Source: Pseudomonas sp. B21-023 (GTDB taxonomy: Bacteria; Pseudomonadota; Gammaproteobacteria; Pseudomonadales; Pseudomonadaceae). From it: DNA of 64,000 nucleotides. The stretch lies in contig NZ_CP087190.1 in assembly GCF_024749165.1 (NCBI RefSeq), positions 2,825,501 through 2,889,500 on the forward strand, in the 5' to 3' direction. Below are positions 18,401-26,735 of the stretch, piece by piece. A program made the position numbers and the translations under genes. Each line of letters starts with the position of its first letter. Within the stretch, counting starts at the first letter, position 1. A model generated the notes under the pieces. That model searched no databases. It was given only the letters and a program-made list of their open reading frames with translations, and was not told the DNA's origin.

Positions 18401-20224
18401 ATGCGGGAGATACTACAAAAGGGCCAGCTGGTTGTTTTTGAGGGCAAGCGCTGCAAGATCGTAAGCTTCGATAAAACTAACGGCGTACTCGTCCAGGACA
18501 GAAGTGACGGTTCCTTTTCCTACGCATCACCTGAACAACTCACTGCGGTAGAGGAATCTGACAAAACTGATGAACTGAAGAAAAATTTGCATGCACTTTG
18601 GTTTGACGACTCTAGGGTAACGCCTGAACAACGCACGCTTGCCTCTAAGCGTGAGACGGCCTTCATCGCGTATCGCAGCAAAGAGCTCTCGCGAGTTGAA
18701 GCAGCGTTGTCAGTCGGCATGTCCGTGTCTCAGTTTAATCGAAAGCTAAAACAATATCGCCCCGAGTACGGTGCGATTTCAATTCTGGCCATCCCTCGTG
18801 GACGCAAGAAAGGTACGCGCCTTCTATCTGGAGAAGTAGAGGCTATCATAGATTTTTGTATCCAAACGTACTACCAAGGGACAGGTGCGACCTTAGAAAA
18901 TGTTTACCAGCAGATTGATACAAAGTGCACGCTAAGTGGTTTGCCTACTCCGTCAAGAAACGCTGTTTCTAAACGTTTCTACGAGATTCCAGCTTTCGAT
19001 AGATGCCGAATGAAGTACGGCCTAGAGAAGGCCAAGCAAAAATTCGGAATGAAAACTCGCTCCAAGAAAGTATTGCATGCACTAGACTTTGTTCAAATTG
19101 ATCACACAATGGTGGATTGTTTTATTCTAGATGATGCGCGCGTCCCTCTAATGAGGCCATGGATTACCATGCTCATAGACTTGCGTACGCGTGTGGTTTT
19201 AGGTTATTACATATCTCTATGTCCGCCTAGTGCAATCAGCTGCGCTATGGCGCTTGTTAATGCAGTATTCCCAAAAACAAAGGCGCTACTTGAATTTAAT
19301 GATCCCGATATCTTGTACATATGCTACGGATTGATGAAGGTTATTCATTCGGATAATGCCAGTGAGTTCAAAAGCGAGATTTTTGAAGCTGCATGTACAG
19401 CTTATGGTATTGATGCGGTCTTGCGTCCATTAGGCGCGAAGCACTTTGGCGGGCATATCGAACGACTCATCGGCACCTTCATGGGAAAGGTACATTTTTT
19501 ACGAGGATCAACGCAGTCCAACGTTGTGAAAAGGGGAGAGATTGATCCGGCAACTCAGGCCACGAGGACGCTGGATGAATTCGAGCTATGGTTCGCTAGA
19601 AGTACTAGCATATACCATGATACGGAGCATAGGGCTCTTGAAGGGCGAACTCCTTTTGAGGTATGGATAGAGGACATGACTACGCCAAGCGGGCAAGACA
19701 TTATGCCTCCCACGCCCGTAGACCCGAGAACATTTGCTTTAGATTTTTACCCAGAAGACCACAGGGTTGTATCTCCTAAAGGCATACTGTTCAAAGGAAA
19801 ATATTACGACGATCAGATTCTTCGGGATATGGTGCGCGAGACAGTTTATTTCAAATATGATCCCAGAGACCTAAGTCGCTTATTCCTTAAGGTTAATGGC
19901 TTTTATCACGATATCGTTCAATGTGATTTGATGGGGCCAGCTATGAGCGAAAATCAATACATACTGCGGGCTCCCGAAAAGCGTAGAAAGTCCGGAGCGG
20001 TGCGATCTGAGCGCAGTCATCGTCTACGTGAAAAAAACAACGAACAAGATATCGAAACCGCCAAGGAAACCAAACGCGCTCGCAAGAAACGGAATGCTGA
20101 CGCAAAGCATGCCAAGAAAACCCAGGACGTCATAGGGGCACCCGCAGCGCCAGAGGCATCAAGTCCGGCAGTCAAGGAAATCGATCCAAACCGACCACGT
20201 CGTAAACTTCGCTGGGAGGATTGA
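18401..20224 (+). CDS. tniA: Transposase TniA/TnsB-like, DDE family
   Basis: 607-residue transposase that cuts and joins the transposon ends. ATG at 18401 is chosen for its CGAGGAAGAG signal; an upstream TTG frame has none. An N-terminal DNA-binding half with HTH regions (about residues 75-220) precedes an rve-type catalytic core. The acidic triad is D234 (VQIDHT), D318 (IHSDNA) and E354 (HIERLIG), i.e. DD35E. GGHIERLIGTF is the standard TniA/TnsB signature. The C-terminus (about 530-607) is highly basic and Lys/Arg-rich, probably the contact region for TniB. No TnsA endonuclease gene accompanies it, so transposition is expected to give cointegrates. Confidence 0.95.
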   Translation: MREILQKGQLVVFEGKRCKIVSFDKTNGVLVQDRSDGSFSYASPEQLTAVEESDKTDELKKNLHALWFDDSRVTPEQRTLASKRETAFIAYRSKELSRVEAALSVGMSVSQFNRKLKQYRPEYGAISILAIPRGRKKGTRLLSGEVEAIIDFCIQTYYQGTGATLENVYQQIDTKCTLSGLPTPSRNAVSKRFYEIPAFDRCRMKYGLEKAKQKFGMKTRSKKVLHALDFVQIDHTMVDCFILDDARVPLMRPWITMLIDLRTRVVLGYYISLCPPSAISCAMALVNAVFPKTKALLEFNDPDILYICYGLMKVIHSDNASEFKSEIFEAACTAYGIDAVLRPLGAKHFGGHIERLIGTFMGKVHFLRGSTQSNVVKRGEIDPATQATRTLDEFELWFARSTSIYHDTEHRALEGRTPFEVWIEDMTTPSGQDIMPPTPVDPRTFALDFYPEDHRVVSPKGILFKGKYYDDQILRDMVRETVYFKYDPRDLSRLFLKVNGFYHDIVQCDLMGPAMSENQYILRAPEKRRKSGAVRSERSHRLREKNNEQDIETAKETKRARKKRNADAKHAKKTQDVIGAPAAPEASSPAVKEIDPNRPRRKLRWED

Positions 20225-20225
20225 T

Positions 20226-21122
20226 ATGGCAGGTGAGCATTTAGACCCTTCTCGTAGGCACCTGCTAGATCTGCCAGTGATTGAAAGGATTGCCGTGATT
20301 AAGAAGGATCTATGGGTGCATCATTCTCAATATGACCAAATCGAATTCATCATGAAAATGATGATGAGTTATCATGGCAATCAAATCTCAGCTGAATGCT
20401 TGGCCGTTTTGGGCCCAACGGGAGCAGGCAAAACTAGCTTCCTTGAGGCCAGAAGGCGCTCCGGTGATAGCTGGGCGCATAAACTCATTTATTTCGATGT
20501 CAAGCCAGAGATCGGGTACCGGAAATTCGTTGCCCAACTGTTCGAGGCTGTGGGGGAGCCAAGGCATGCGGATGCCGCAGTACGAGGTACTTTTAGCTAT
20601 GAAAATTTTGCGGAAATTTTAAGGCTGAAAGGAAAATGTGGCTTGGCATTCGATGACTTTCATGGTCTAGGGAAGAATAAGCGCGACCAGCTTGATCTAA
20701 TTTTGGGTTTAATCAGGGGACTTACTGCAAAGCCTTGCAGTCTATCCATTTTTGGGTTTGGCCTTCCTGGTGCGGAAAACCTATTTAAGAACGAAGACCA
20801 GCTAGCTAGGCGGGTTGAAAGGATCAAACTTGATCCGTGGCAGGAGAAGGATCCAGAGTTGTTGGATTTTCTGGATATGCTCGAACAGCTATATCCCTTG
20901 CGGGAGCGCTCTTACCTCACGGATCCAACAATAGTCCGTACCCTGCACGAACATTCAATGGGGGTTATAGGAATCATGATCAACCTATTGAAAAGTGCAG
21001 CGTGCTACGGCATTGTCACAGGGATTGAAAAAATCACTGTCGAGAACATAAAACTTGGCCACAAAGCTGCATCGGGCTGGGTACGTTACCTAGGTGACTC
21101 TTACTTAGAGTCGCCTGTATGA
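20226..21122 (+). CDS. tniB: AAA+ transposition regulator TniB/TnsC-like
   Basis: 298-residue AAA+ ATPase. Walker A is GPTGAGKT (residues 63-70), Walker B is in GLAFDDFHGL, and a sensor region lies around LSIFGFGLPG. TniB/TnsC proteins form filaments on target DNA and recruit the transposase. It begins one base after the tniA stop with GGGAGGATTG upstream, so it is translated with tniA, and its own stop overlaps the next ATG. Confidence 0.93.
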   Translation: MAGEHLDPSRRHLLDLPVIERIAVIKKDLWVHHSQYDQIEFIMKMMMSYHGNQISAECLAVLGPTGAGKTSFLEARRRSGDSWAHKLIYFDVKPEIGYRKFVAQLFEAVGEPRHADAAVRGTFSYENFAEILRLKGKCGLAFDDFHGLGKNKRDQLDLILGLIRGLTAKPCSLSIFGFGLPGAENLFKNEDQLARRVERIKLDPWQEKDPELLDFLDMLEQLYPLRERSYLTDPTIVRTLHEHSMGVIGIMINLLKSAACYGIVTGIEKITVENIKLGHKAASGWVRYLGDSYLESPV

Positions 21123-21919
21123 ATCAGATTGCATACGTCCCCAACATAGTTCAGGATGTCGCCGAAACCGAAATTGCCATGGCTATCTCACACAAACTGC
21201 GGGACGGTGCTGGAGGAAGGGTCTGCCTTCATGGTGAAACTCTGAGCGGGATAACCACGGTTCTGTATCGCCTGTGCCGATCTCGGTTAACTGGGCTAAA
21301 CTCTCCATGGCTGCTTAGGATGACACCAATACCTCATCTGTTAGGTGTCAGAGCTGCATTGCTCCACGCTATGCGGCTACCTAATGAAAGTGTCATGTGG
21401 AAAAATACAACGGTCATCCCTCGCTTCCTAAGTGAGTACCTGATGCACTCCACAATCAAAGTAATGCTAATTGACGATATTCACCTGATCCAGAAGCTCG
21501 GAAAATTGGAAAGGTCTGTATTTATAAGTATTATGCAGGCAATGATGGAGCCTCCTTACTCTGTAATTTTTGTACTGGCTGGAAATTTTTCTATTTTTCA
21601 ACCCAAGGTCGTTGGCTGGAGTAATTTTGAGCTAGAGCCTCTACACTCCATCAAGAAATTTGGATCTTCGAAGTATGTTCAAGCGTTCTCCAATGCATTT
21701 TTGGCGGAGAAGGCCGTGTCCATGCCGAACTTGGTACCTTATCCGTTGATGCCCATAGATGACGCAAGCACCATCTTGAACCTGACCAAGGGGTATATCG
21801 GAGAGGTGGTCGCCTTTTTGTCCATCTTTGCTCGCGAATACCAAGGTGCTGAATGTTGGGCGGTTGGTGTGAATGCTTTCAGTAGGGCGAGGAGTCGCTA
21901 TAGGCCACGTAATGGTTAA
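21119..21919 (+). CDS. Second TniB-like AAA+ protein with degenerate Walker A
   Basis: 266 residues, translationally coupled to tniB (ATGA overlap). The P-loop position reads HGETLSGITT (G39-T47): the essential lysine is replaced by I45. Walker B is kept as VMLIDDIHLI (D119, D120). Size, position and fold pattern match a TnsC/TniB paralogue that may bind but probably not hydrolyse ATP. Two ATPase genes between a TniA and a TniQ are unusual: Tn5053-type operons have one. It could cap or regulate the TniB filament, or link it to TniQ; that is inference. The gene's end overlaps the start of tniQ. Confidence 0.8.
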   Translation: MNQIAYVPNIVQDVAETEIAMAISHKLRDGAGGRVCLHGETLSGITTVLYRLCRSRLTGLNSPWLLRMTPIPHLLGVRAALLHAMRLPNESVMWKNTTVIPRFLSEYLMHSTIKVMLIDDIHLIQKLGKLERSVFISIMQAMMEPPYSVIFVLAGNFSIFQPKVVGWSNFELEPLHSIKKFGSSKYVQAFSNAFLAEKAVSMPNLVPYPLMPIDDASTILNLTKGYIGEVVAFLSIFAREYQGAECWAVGVNAFSRARSRYRPRNG

Positions 21920-23039
21920 GAACGTGAAGCGGCCCGCGCAAGACGAGACATTTTCGTCATGGCTCTATAGGGTTTGCATGACGCGCTCAGCCTCTGATTA
22001 CAACGCATTCACTATGGCTTTAAAAGCCATGATTACTCGGGAAAGCCGCGCCCCTGAGACGGTGCTGGCTAGCCAAGAGTCTGACCAATGGCGCTGGGAG
22101 TCCACTGATATTGACTACGACATGGATCTGATTCGTGAGGTCATCGGTAGATATCTCTCCAGTTTCGATGTTAAGCAGGACTATTTTGCATCAACCTTCA
22201 GCTTGGTCGTGCCGCACGCCATGCGAAACCATTATTGTCCTGAATGCTTGAGGGAGGACATCACTGCAATCGAATTTCCATGCTGGCGCAAGGCATGGAC
22301 TTACTGCATGACAGCATATTGTTATCAGCACAAGCGCTTGTTGGTAACGATGCGATCTGGCCCAAGCACGTATGATCGGGCATGGCAGGCGTTCAAGGAG
22401 GAGGCGTCCGACTCCCCATCGAATGCTTTCAGGATGATGCGTGACCGCCTTGCGATTCGGGTTCAGCGCTGGTATTTCAGGCGGCCGAGCTTCAACACCT
22501 TGGGCCTTGAGAACACTCAGAGCACCAAGGCCCTGTTTGACCTCACCTACTCACTATTGCTGAAACAAAGAACCCGGTTCGAAGGAGGAGGATATGCTTG
22601 CGCACTGGCACGTGAGAATAGAGGCCAGGTAATCCCAAAAAGCATGCCCTTGACTGAGCGCATCCAAACAGGAATGAGCATCTCAAGCCCGCTCCAGCGA
22701 TCCTATGCGTTGATTCTCACAGGAATGACTCTCGGCCTTATTCTGCCATCACAGATAACCAGATTTGTCGGGTTGGCGAAGCAGTCCGGCGTCCCCTGGC
22801 CAAGCACTCCGTTTGTGATAGGCAAAATGGCCATCCTTTATTCCAATCGGGAAGAATACCTGGAGCTGAGAAAGCTTTATTCCGCTACTCCCCCTGACCT
22901 CATTGCTCGATGTGCCGAATTTTTCCGAGGGCTTGAGCATGCTGTGTACTCGTTGCGAGATGAATATTCTTCCCAGGATCGTCTGTGGTTGGAGAGCGGA
23001 GCTCCGCATAAGCGCTGGTTGGTTTTCCCAGACCTCTGA
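21873..23039 (+). CDS. tniQ: Target-selection protein TniQ
   Basis: Up to 388 residues. The N-terminal PAQDETFSSWLYRVC is the TniQ opening (ETLYSWL-type), and HYCPECL...CWRK...YCYQHKRLL at about residues 118-155 is the CPxC...C..H zinc finger of the family. TniQ proteins connect the target site to the TniB filament. Start is uncertain: ATG 21873 lies inside the previous gene, while ATG 21912 gives a cleaner N-terminus and sits 18 bases after AGGAG. Length near 380 is shorter than TnsD-type site-specific factors, so no fixed attachment site can be deduced. Confidence 0.92.
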   Translation: MLSVGRGVAIGHVMVKNVKRPAQDETFSSWLYRVCMTRSASDYNAFTMALKAMITRESRAPETVLASQESDQWRWESTDIDYDMDLIREVIGRYLSSFDVKQDYFASTFSLVVPHAMRNHYCPECLREDITAIEFPCWRKAWTYCMTAYCYQHKRLLVTMRSGPSTYDRAWQAFKEEASDSPSNAFRMMRDRLAIRVQRWYFRRPSFNTLGLENTQSTKALFDLTYSLLLKQRTRFEGGGYACALARENRGQVIPKSMPLTERIQTGMSISSPLQRSYALILTGMTLGLILPSQITRFVGLAKQSGVPWPSTPFVIGKMAILYSNREEYLELRKLYSATPPDLIARCAEFFRGLEHAVYSLRDEYSSQDRLWLESGAPHKRWLVFPDL

Positions 23040-23141
23040 GGCGAAGTTTTTCCTGCGTTCTCATTGTGTAGAAGGACGGGGCCTGCACCGTTCGAGAAAG
23101 GGGATTCACTACGAGCTTTGGAACATAGATACCGATGGCCG

Positions 23142-23609
23142 TCAGGATCTACCTTCAACAGATTTTTTCAAATGTCGGCTAACCGTCTGTCTGCTGACAC
23201 CCAGCTGTCGAGCCACAGCAGACTGGCTGAGGCCCTGCCCGATGAGTTCCCGGATCTGAGAACTAAGCTCTTCCGCCGCAGCGGGTACTGGGTGAAGTAC
23301 ATCGGAAGGGCTGGATGGGATTTCAGTAGTCAGCAAGCCGGCTGAGGCCAGGTCACCCGTAAGGTGGTCAAGAACCTCCTGTGGGGTTTGACGCCGTTCT
23401 GCGGCATACGCCAGAACCAAAAGGGAGAGGGGATCGATCCCGAGGGCGCATGCAATGCTATGGCTCACGTCAACCGTGACTGAATGCTCACCCGCTTCAA
23501 GCCGGCTGATGTAGGAGCGGTCAGCCGCCTTGCCCAGCGCATCCTGGGACGATTCATGACGTGTGCGCAGGAATTTGAGGGTCGAGCCGTAGGCAGAGCG
23601 AAGCGACAT
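23142..23609 (-). CDS. XRE-family regulator with a second C-terminal HTH
   Basis: 155 residues. The N-terminal XRE helix-turn-helix spans about 10-65 (SSQDALGKAADRSYISRLEAG). A second helix-turn-helix near the C-terminus (about 125-150, GLSQSAVARQLGVSRQTVSR) resembles resolvase/Hin or helix-turn-helix-23 types. A paralogue with the same N-terminus style lies at 40024-40440. GGAAACGC precedes the ATG. It is convergent with the tni operon and divergent from the phosphoesterase gene; it may control either. Confidence 0.85.
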   Translation of the reverse strand: MSLRSAYGSTLKFLRTRHESSQDALGKAADRSYISRLEAGEHSVTVDVSHSIACALGIDPLSLLVLAYAAERRQTPQEVLDHLTGDLASAGLLTTEIPSSPSDVLHPVPAAAEELSSQIRELIGQGLSQSAVARQLGVSRQTVSRHLKKSVEGRS

Positions 23610-23847
23610 GAGCGTTTCCGTTCAAATCGAACGATATGCTGAATTTGCTTTGTCACACGCAAGTGCATATATTCACCATCGTGGTCAGGTGGCTTGCTCC
23701 TCGCAATCGCACCACCCAGCTACACCCGTCATCGCAATTGATGCGTAAACCGAATTTAAGCACTGAGGAACTGGACGCCGGGCATCTTTTCGGTGAACCG
23801 GCACCCAATCTCTACCCTGGTAGCAAGGCCTAAAGCACTCACCACCC

Positions 23848-24579
23848 ATGAAAGTCCTCATCTACTCAGACCTGCACAACGAATTCGACCGCTTCATCCC
23901 CCCAGATGTGTCGGCGGATGTGGTCGTGCTCGCCGGCGACATCGATCTCCAAGCACGAGGTGTTTTGTGGGCAAACGAGACCTTCAGAGCTCCAGTCGTG
24001 TACTGCGCTGGGAATCATGAGTGCTACAAGGGGCATATCGATCGAACAATAGAGAAAATGCGAGCGGCAGCGGCACCTCACGTTCACGTGCTAGAAAACG
24101 AGTCGTGGGTCTTCGGGAATGTCAGATTCCTGGTCGGTACTGCATGGACGGACTTTTCGGCCACGGGGGATACGGTCGCCGCATCCATCACCTGCGGTCG
24201 GGTGATGAACGACTTCAAAATGATCAGGGCCGACTCGAATTATCGGCGCTTGCGGCCGGCCGACCTCATTGCCAAGAACCACGCCGCGCGGGAGTTTCTT
24301 AGCCAGGAGCTGAGCCGGCCATTCACGGGGAAAACATTTGTCGTCACTCACCATGCCCCAATGGCTGAGGTAGCGGGCGATGAGCACGATGGGCATGTCA
24401 GCGCTGCGTACTACAACAGGTGGCACTCCTTGGTGGAACAGGCCGACTTCTGGGCGTTCGGCCATACCCATTTCTCCGTCGACACTGTCCTGGGTGGGTG
24501 CCGCTTGATCTCGAACCAGCGCGGGTATCCTCGGGAAGAATGTGGATTCGACCCGTACAAAATCATTGAAATTAACTGA
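23848..24579 (+). CDS. Metallophosphoesterase (calcineurin-like)
   Basis: 243-residue member of the calcineurin-like phosphoesterase superfamily. Metal-ligand motifs run in order: DLHNEFD (about 8-14), GDID (about 31-34), GNHE (about 57-60), THHAP (about 167-171) and GHTHFSVD (about 208-215). Substrate cannot be told; relatives cleave nucleotides, RNA or phosphoproteins. No strong Shine-Dalgarno was seen. It is the first cargo gene after the transposition genes and may be co-transcribed with the small gene 14 bases downstream. Confidence 0.9.
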   Translation: MKVLIYSDLHNEFDRFIPPDVSADVVVLAGDIDLQARGVLWANETFRAPVVYCAGNHECYKGHIDRTIEKMRAAAAPHVHVLENESWVFGNVRFLVGTAWTDFSATGDTVAASITCGRVMNDFKMIRADSNYRRLRPADLIAKNHAAREFLSQELSRPFTGKTFVVTHHAPMAEVAGDEHDGHVSAAYYNRWHSLVEQADFWAFGHTHFSVDTVLGGCRLISNQRGYPREECGFDPYKIIEIN

Positions 24580-24593
24580 GGAATAGCGAAAGC

Positions 24594-24887
24594 GTGAATG
24601 CCTGTGAACAGACCGGACTCCCAATGCGGGTTGTGCGGGCGAGTGGTATCGAGTGGGGTATCACCATCGATGCGTATTTAATGAACGCTGCTCGGGTGGG
24701 TGATCGCTACACGGCTCTCGTCTACGGTGATCAGTCCGGTGCGATCAGTAATGGCATGACCGTCGTTACCCCGCCGGTTCGTGCTGTCGAGCAACGCGGG
24801 GGATTCACGCTGATGCGGAGTTTGGGAGGCAATGATCACTACGTAATCGTCTCCGAGCTTCCGGAGTCTGATGACGCGGAGGCCTGA
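24594..24887 (+). CDS. Small protein of unknown function
   Basis: 97 residues from GTG at 24594, 14 bases after the phosphoesterase stop and preceded by GAGGAATAGCG. The protein begins MNACEQTGLPMRVVRASG and is rich in beta-prone residues, with no signal peptide or membrane segment. No family recognised. Operon position makes it a likely partner or passenger of the phosphoesterase. Confidence 0.6.
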   Translation: MNACEQTGLPMRVVRASGIEWGITIDAYLMNAARVGDRYTALVYGDQSGAISNGMTVVTPPVRAVEQRGGFTLMRSLGGNDHYVIVSELPESDDAEA

Positions 24888-25100
24888 GTCCATTTTATCG
24901 CTGGGCAAACAAGCCCAGGATAGGGAGAGTCAGGTCATAGCCAGTCGAGCACCTCGTTGCTGATCTGATTTGGTCGCGATCTAACTTTTTGGCAGTAAAC
25001 CATGTATTTCCGTCATGGGGAGGGCACCTGCCTGCTCGCCAGCCCCCCAACATGACCAAATTAACCCAGTACAAACATTGTGGAGCATTTAAGGAAAGGT

Positions 25101-25598
25101 ATGTCCGATCTCAAGAAGATGACGCTCACTGTCAAGAATTTCCACCTCCAGGCGAGCGGTGACCTTGACGCGCTGTATACCCAAGTTCGGTGTGAGGATG
25201 ACCAAGGTAATACATTCCACTTCAAAGAAGTGGTGATGCTAGCTTACCTCAAGCGGCACGGTGCGATGGTGACTGATGCTCCGCGCACTTGGTTCTATAA
25301 GCATGTAGGCAAGAAATCGATTGTTCTGGTTGCATTCGAAAAGAGCAATGGGAAGGTAGAGTATGACCTTGATCATATGCGGCTGGTAGCCAGATCGACC
25401 GTTTTAAAGGGAATTGTGTTTGGGGTGGGATCCATTCCGGCCGGCTTGATTGCTGCGACGGCAACGTTCGGTCTCGGCTTGTTGATCATTCCTTTAGGCC
25501 TATTTTACGGTTATAGAAATATTTTCAAATTGCCGAAGATGCTGCGTCACAAGACCTTGGTAAACGATCTAGCCTCATATGATATTGTCGTAAAATAG
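25101..25598 (+). CDS. Membrane protein of unknown function
   Basis: 165 residues from the ATG at 25101, which follows AAGGAAAGG; a GTG 21 bases earlier is possible. The N-terminal 95 residues look cytoplasmic, beginning MSDLKKMTLTVKNFHLQASG. A hydrophobic hairpin follows (about residues 103-142, GIVFGVGSIPAGLIAATATF then GLGLLIIPLGLFYGY). No known family seen. Isolated between a 200-base non-coding stretch and the HAD gene. Confidence 0.6.
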   Translation: MSDLKKMTLTVKNFHLQASGDLDALYTQVRCEDDQGNTFHFKEVVMLAYLKRHGAMVTDAPRTWFYKHVGKKSIVLVAFEKSNGKVEYDLDHMRLVARSTVLKGIVFGVGSIPAGLIAATATFGLGLLIIPLGLFYGYRNIFKLPKMLRHKTLVNDLASYDIVVK

Positions 25599-25649
25599 TG
25601 GGGCGTGCTCTAACCCACTAAGTGCTACTGATCAATAAGGGAAAACGAC

Positions 25650-26285
25650 ATGATCGCGGCGGTAATCTTTGACCTTTTTGGTACGTTGGTTGAAATCCAG
25701 AACCGCCAGAATCCCTATCGACAGCTGCTCAGGATAGGAGTGCAACAGGGCCGGGCCGCGTCTCCGATTGACCTGCGCTCGATCATGGCCATCAATGGCG
25801 GCCTTAGAGAGGCCGCTGATTTTCTGGGGATCCAGGTGTCCCGAACGCAGTTGGCCAACCTCCAGAGCTGCCTCGACGTTGAGCTCCAGTCCATTAGGCC
25901 TTTCGATGACGCAATGCCTGCCATCGGTCTTCTCCGTCAGCATCAAATCAAAATTGCTTTGTGCTCAAATCTGGCGGGGCCCTATTGCTCAATCGCTAGG
26001 AAGCTTTTCCCCGATCTCGATGGCTATGCACTGAGTGCTGAGTTAAACCTGCTAAAGCCAGATCCGGCGATATATCGGAGTGTCTGCGACATGCTTGATG
26101 TTCTTCCGGGTCAGGTACCCGGGGTGAGCGATGCGCAGGTATTGATGATCGGCGATTCAAAGCGCTGCGATGAGCATGGGCCACGTGCTGTAGGTATCAT
26201 AGGTCATTTCTTGGATAGAAAAGAAGGAGGGAGTATCAAGGATTTACTCTCGTTCGCCCAGAGCATCACAGCTAGCAACCCTTGA
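25650..26285 (+). CDS. HAD-superfamily hydrolase
   Basis: 211 residues. Motif I is FDLFGTL with nucleophile D8; the +2 position is F rather than D, as in haloacid-dehalogenase-like and some sugar-phosphate members. Motif II is in LCSNLAG, the motif III lysine in LLKPDP, and motif IV in MIGDSKRCDEHG. Substrate unknown. AAGGGAAAACGAC precedes the ATG. Confidence 0.88.
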   Translation: MIAAVIFDLFGTLVEIQNRQNPYRQLLRIGVQQGRAASPIDLRSIMAINGGLREAADFLGIQVSRTQLANLQSCLDVELQSIRPFDDAMPAIGLLRQHQIKIALCSNLAGPYCSIARKLFPDLDGYALSAELNLLKPDPAIYRSVCDMLDVLPGQVPGVSDAQVLMIGDSKRCDEHGPRAVGIIGHFLDRKEGGSIKDLLSFAQSITASNP

Positions 26286-26735
26286 TTGAGAGTATTGCCC
26301 CCATCAACTCTCTGAGAAGTTGTAACGTAAGCTTTCCGGTTGTTTGAGGGAATGGATGGCGGCACAGCTGCGATCAAGGTCAGACGAGCCCACCGACACC
26401 TTCGATGGCGATGATGAATGCCTAGACCGGGGTGTGATTGATGCATCACTGGCAAACTCTCAACGCACCAGACAATAGACTAATCAGTGATCATTGACGC
26501 GTCTTTTGCCCGGCCATTTGATTGCTCGAAACGGACTGCCGTTTCGAGTGCTTTCAGGAGCGCAACCCGATACAACGGCAGGCAGGAGATCTGATTCGCC
26601 CCGTTGACCTCCTATCTGCCATCACCGATCCCCGTTCCGGCTAGACCTAACTGTCTACGGGATTGAAGCTTACGGTGAAAACTGATCGCACCAATCCTCT
26701 GATAAACTGCCAGCCTTTTGCGGTGTGATTAGCGG
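26286..26735. other. Intergenic stretch with a perfect 10-bp hairpin
   Basis: About 450 bases with no solid gene. A 40-codon frame at 26356-26478 has a fair ribosome site (TTGAGGGAATGG) but no recognisable product. A perfect stem, CTCGAAACGG (26525-26534) and its complement (26539-26548) around ACTG, is probably a transcript end or an operator. The helicase promoter should lie in the last 150 bases. Confidence 0.5.
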
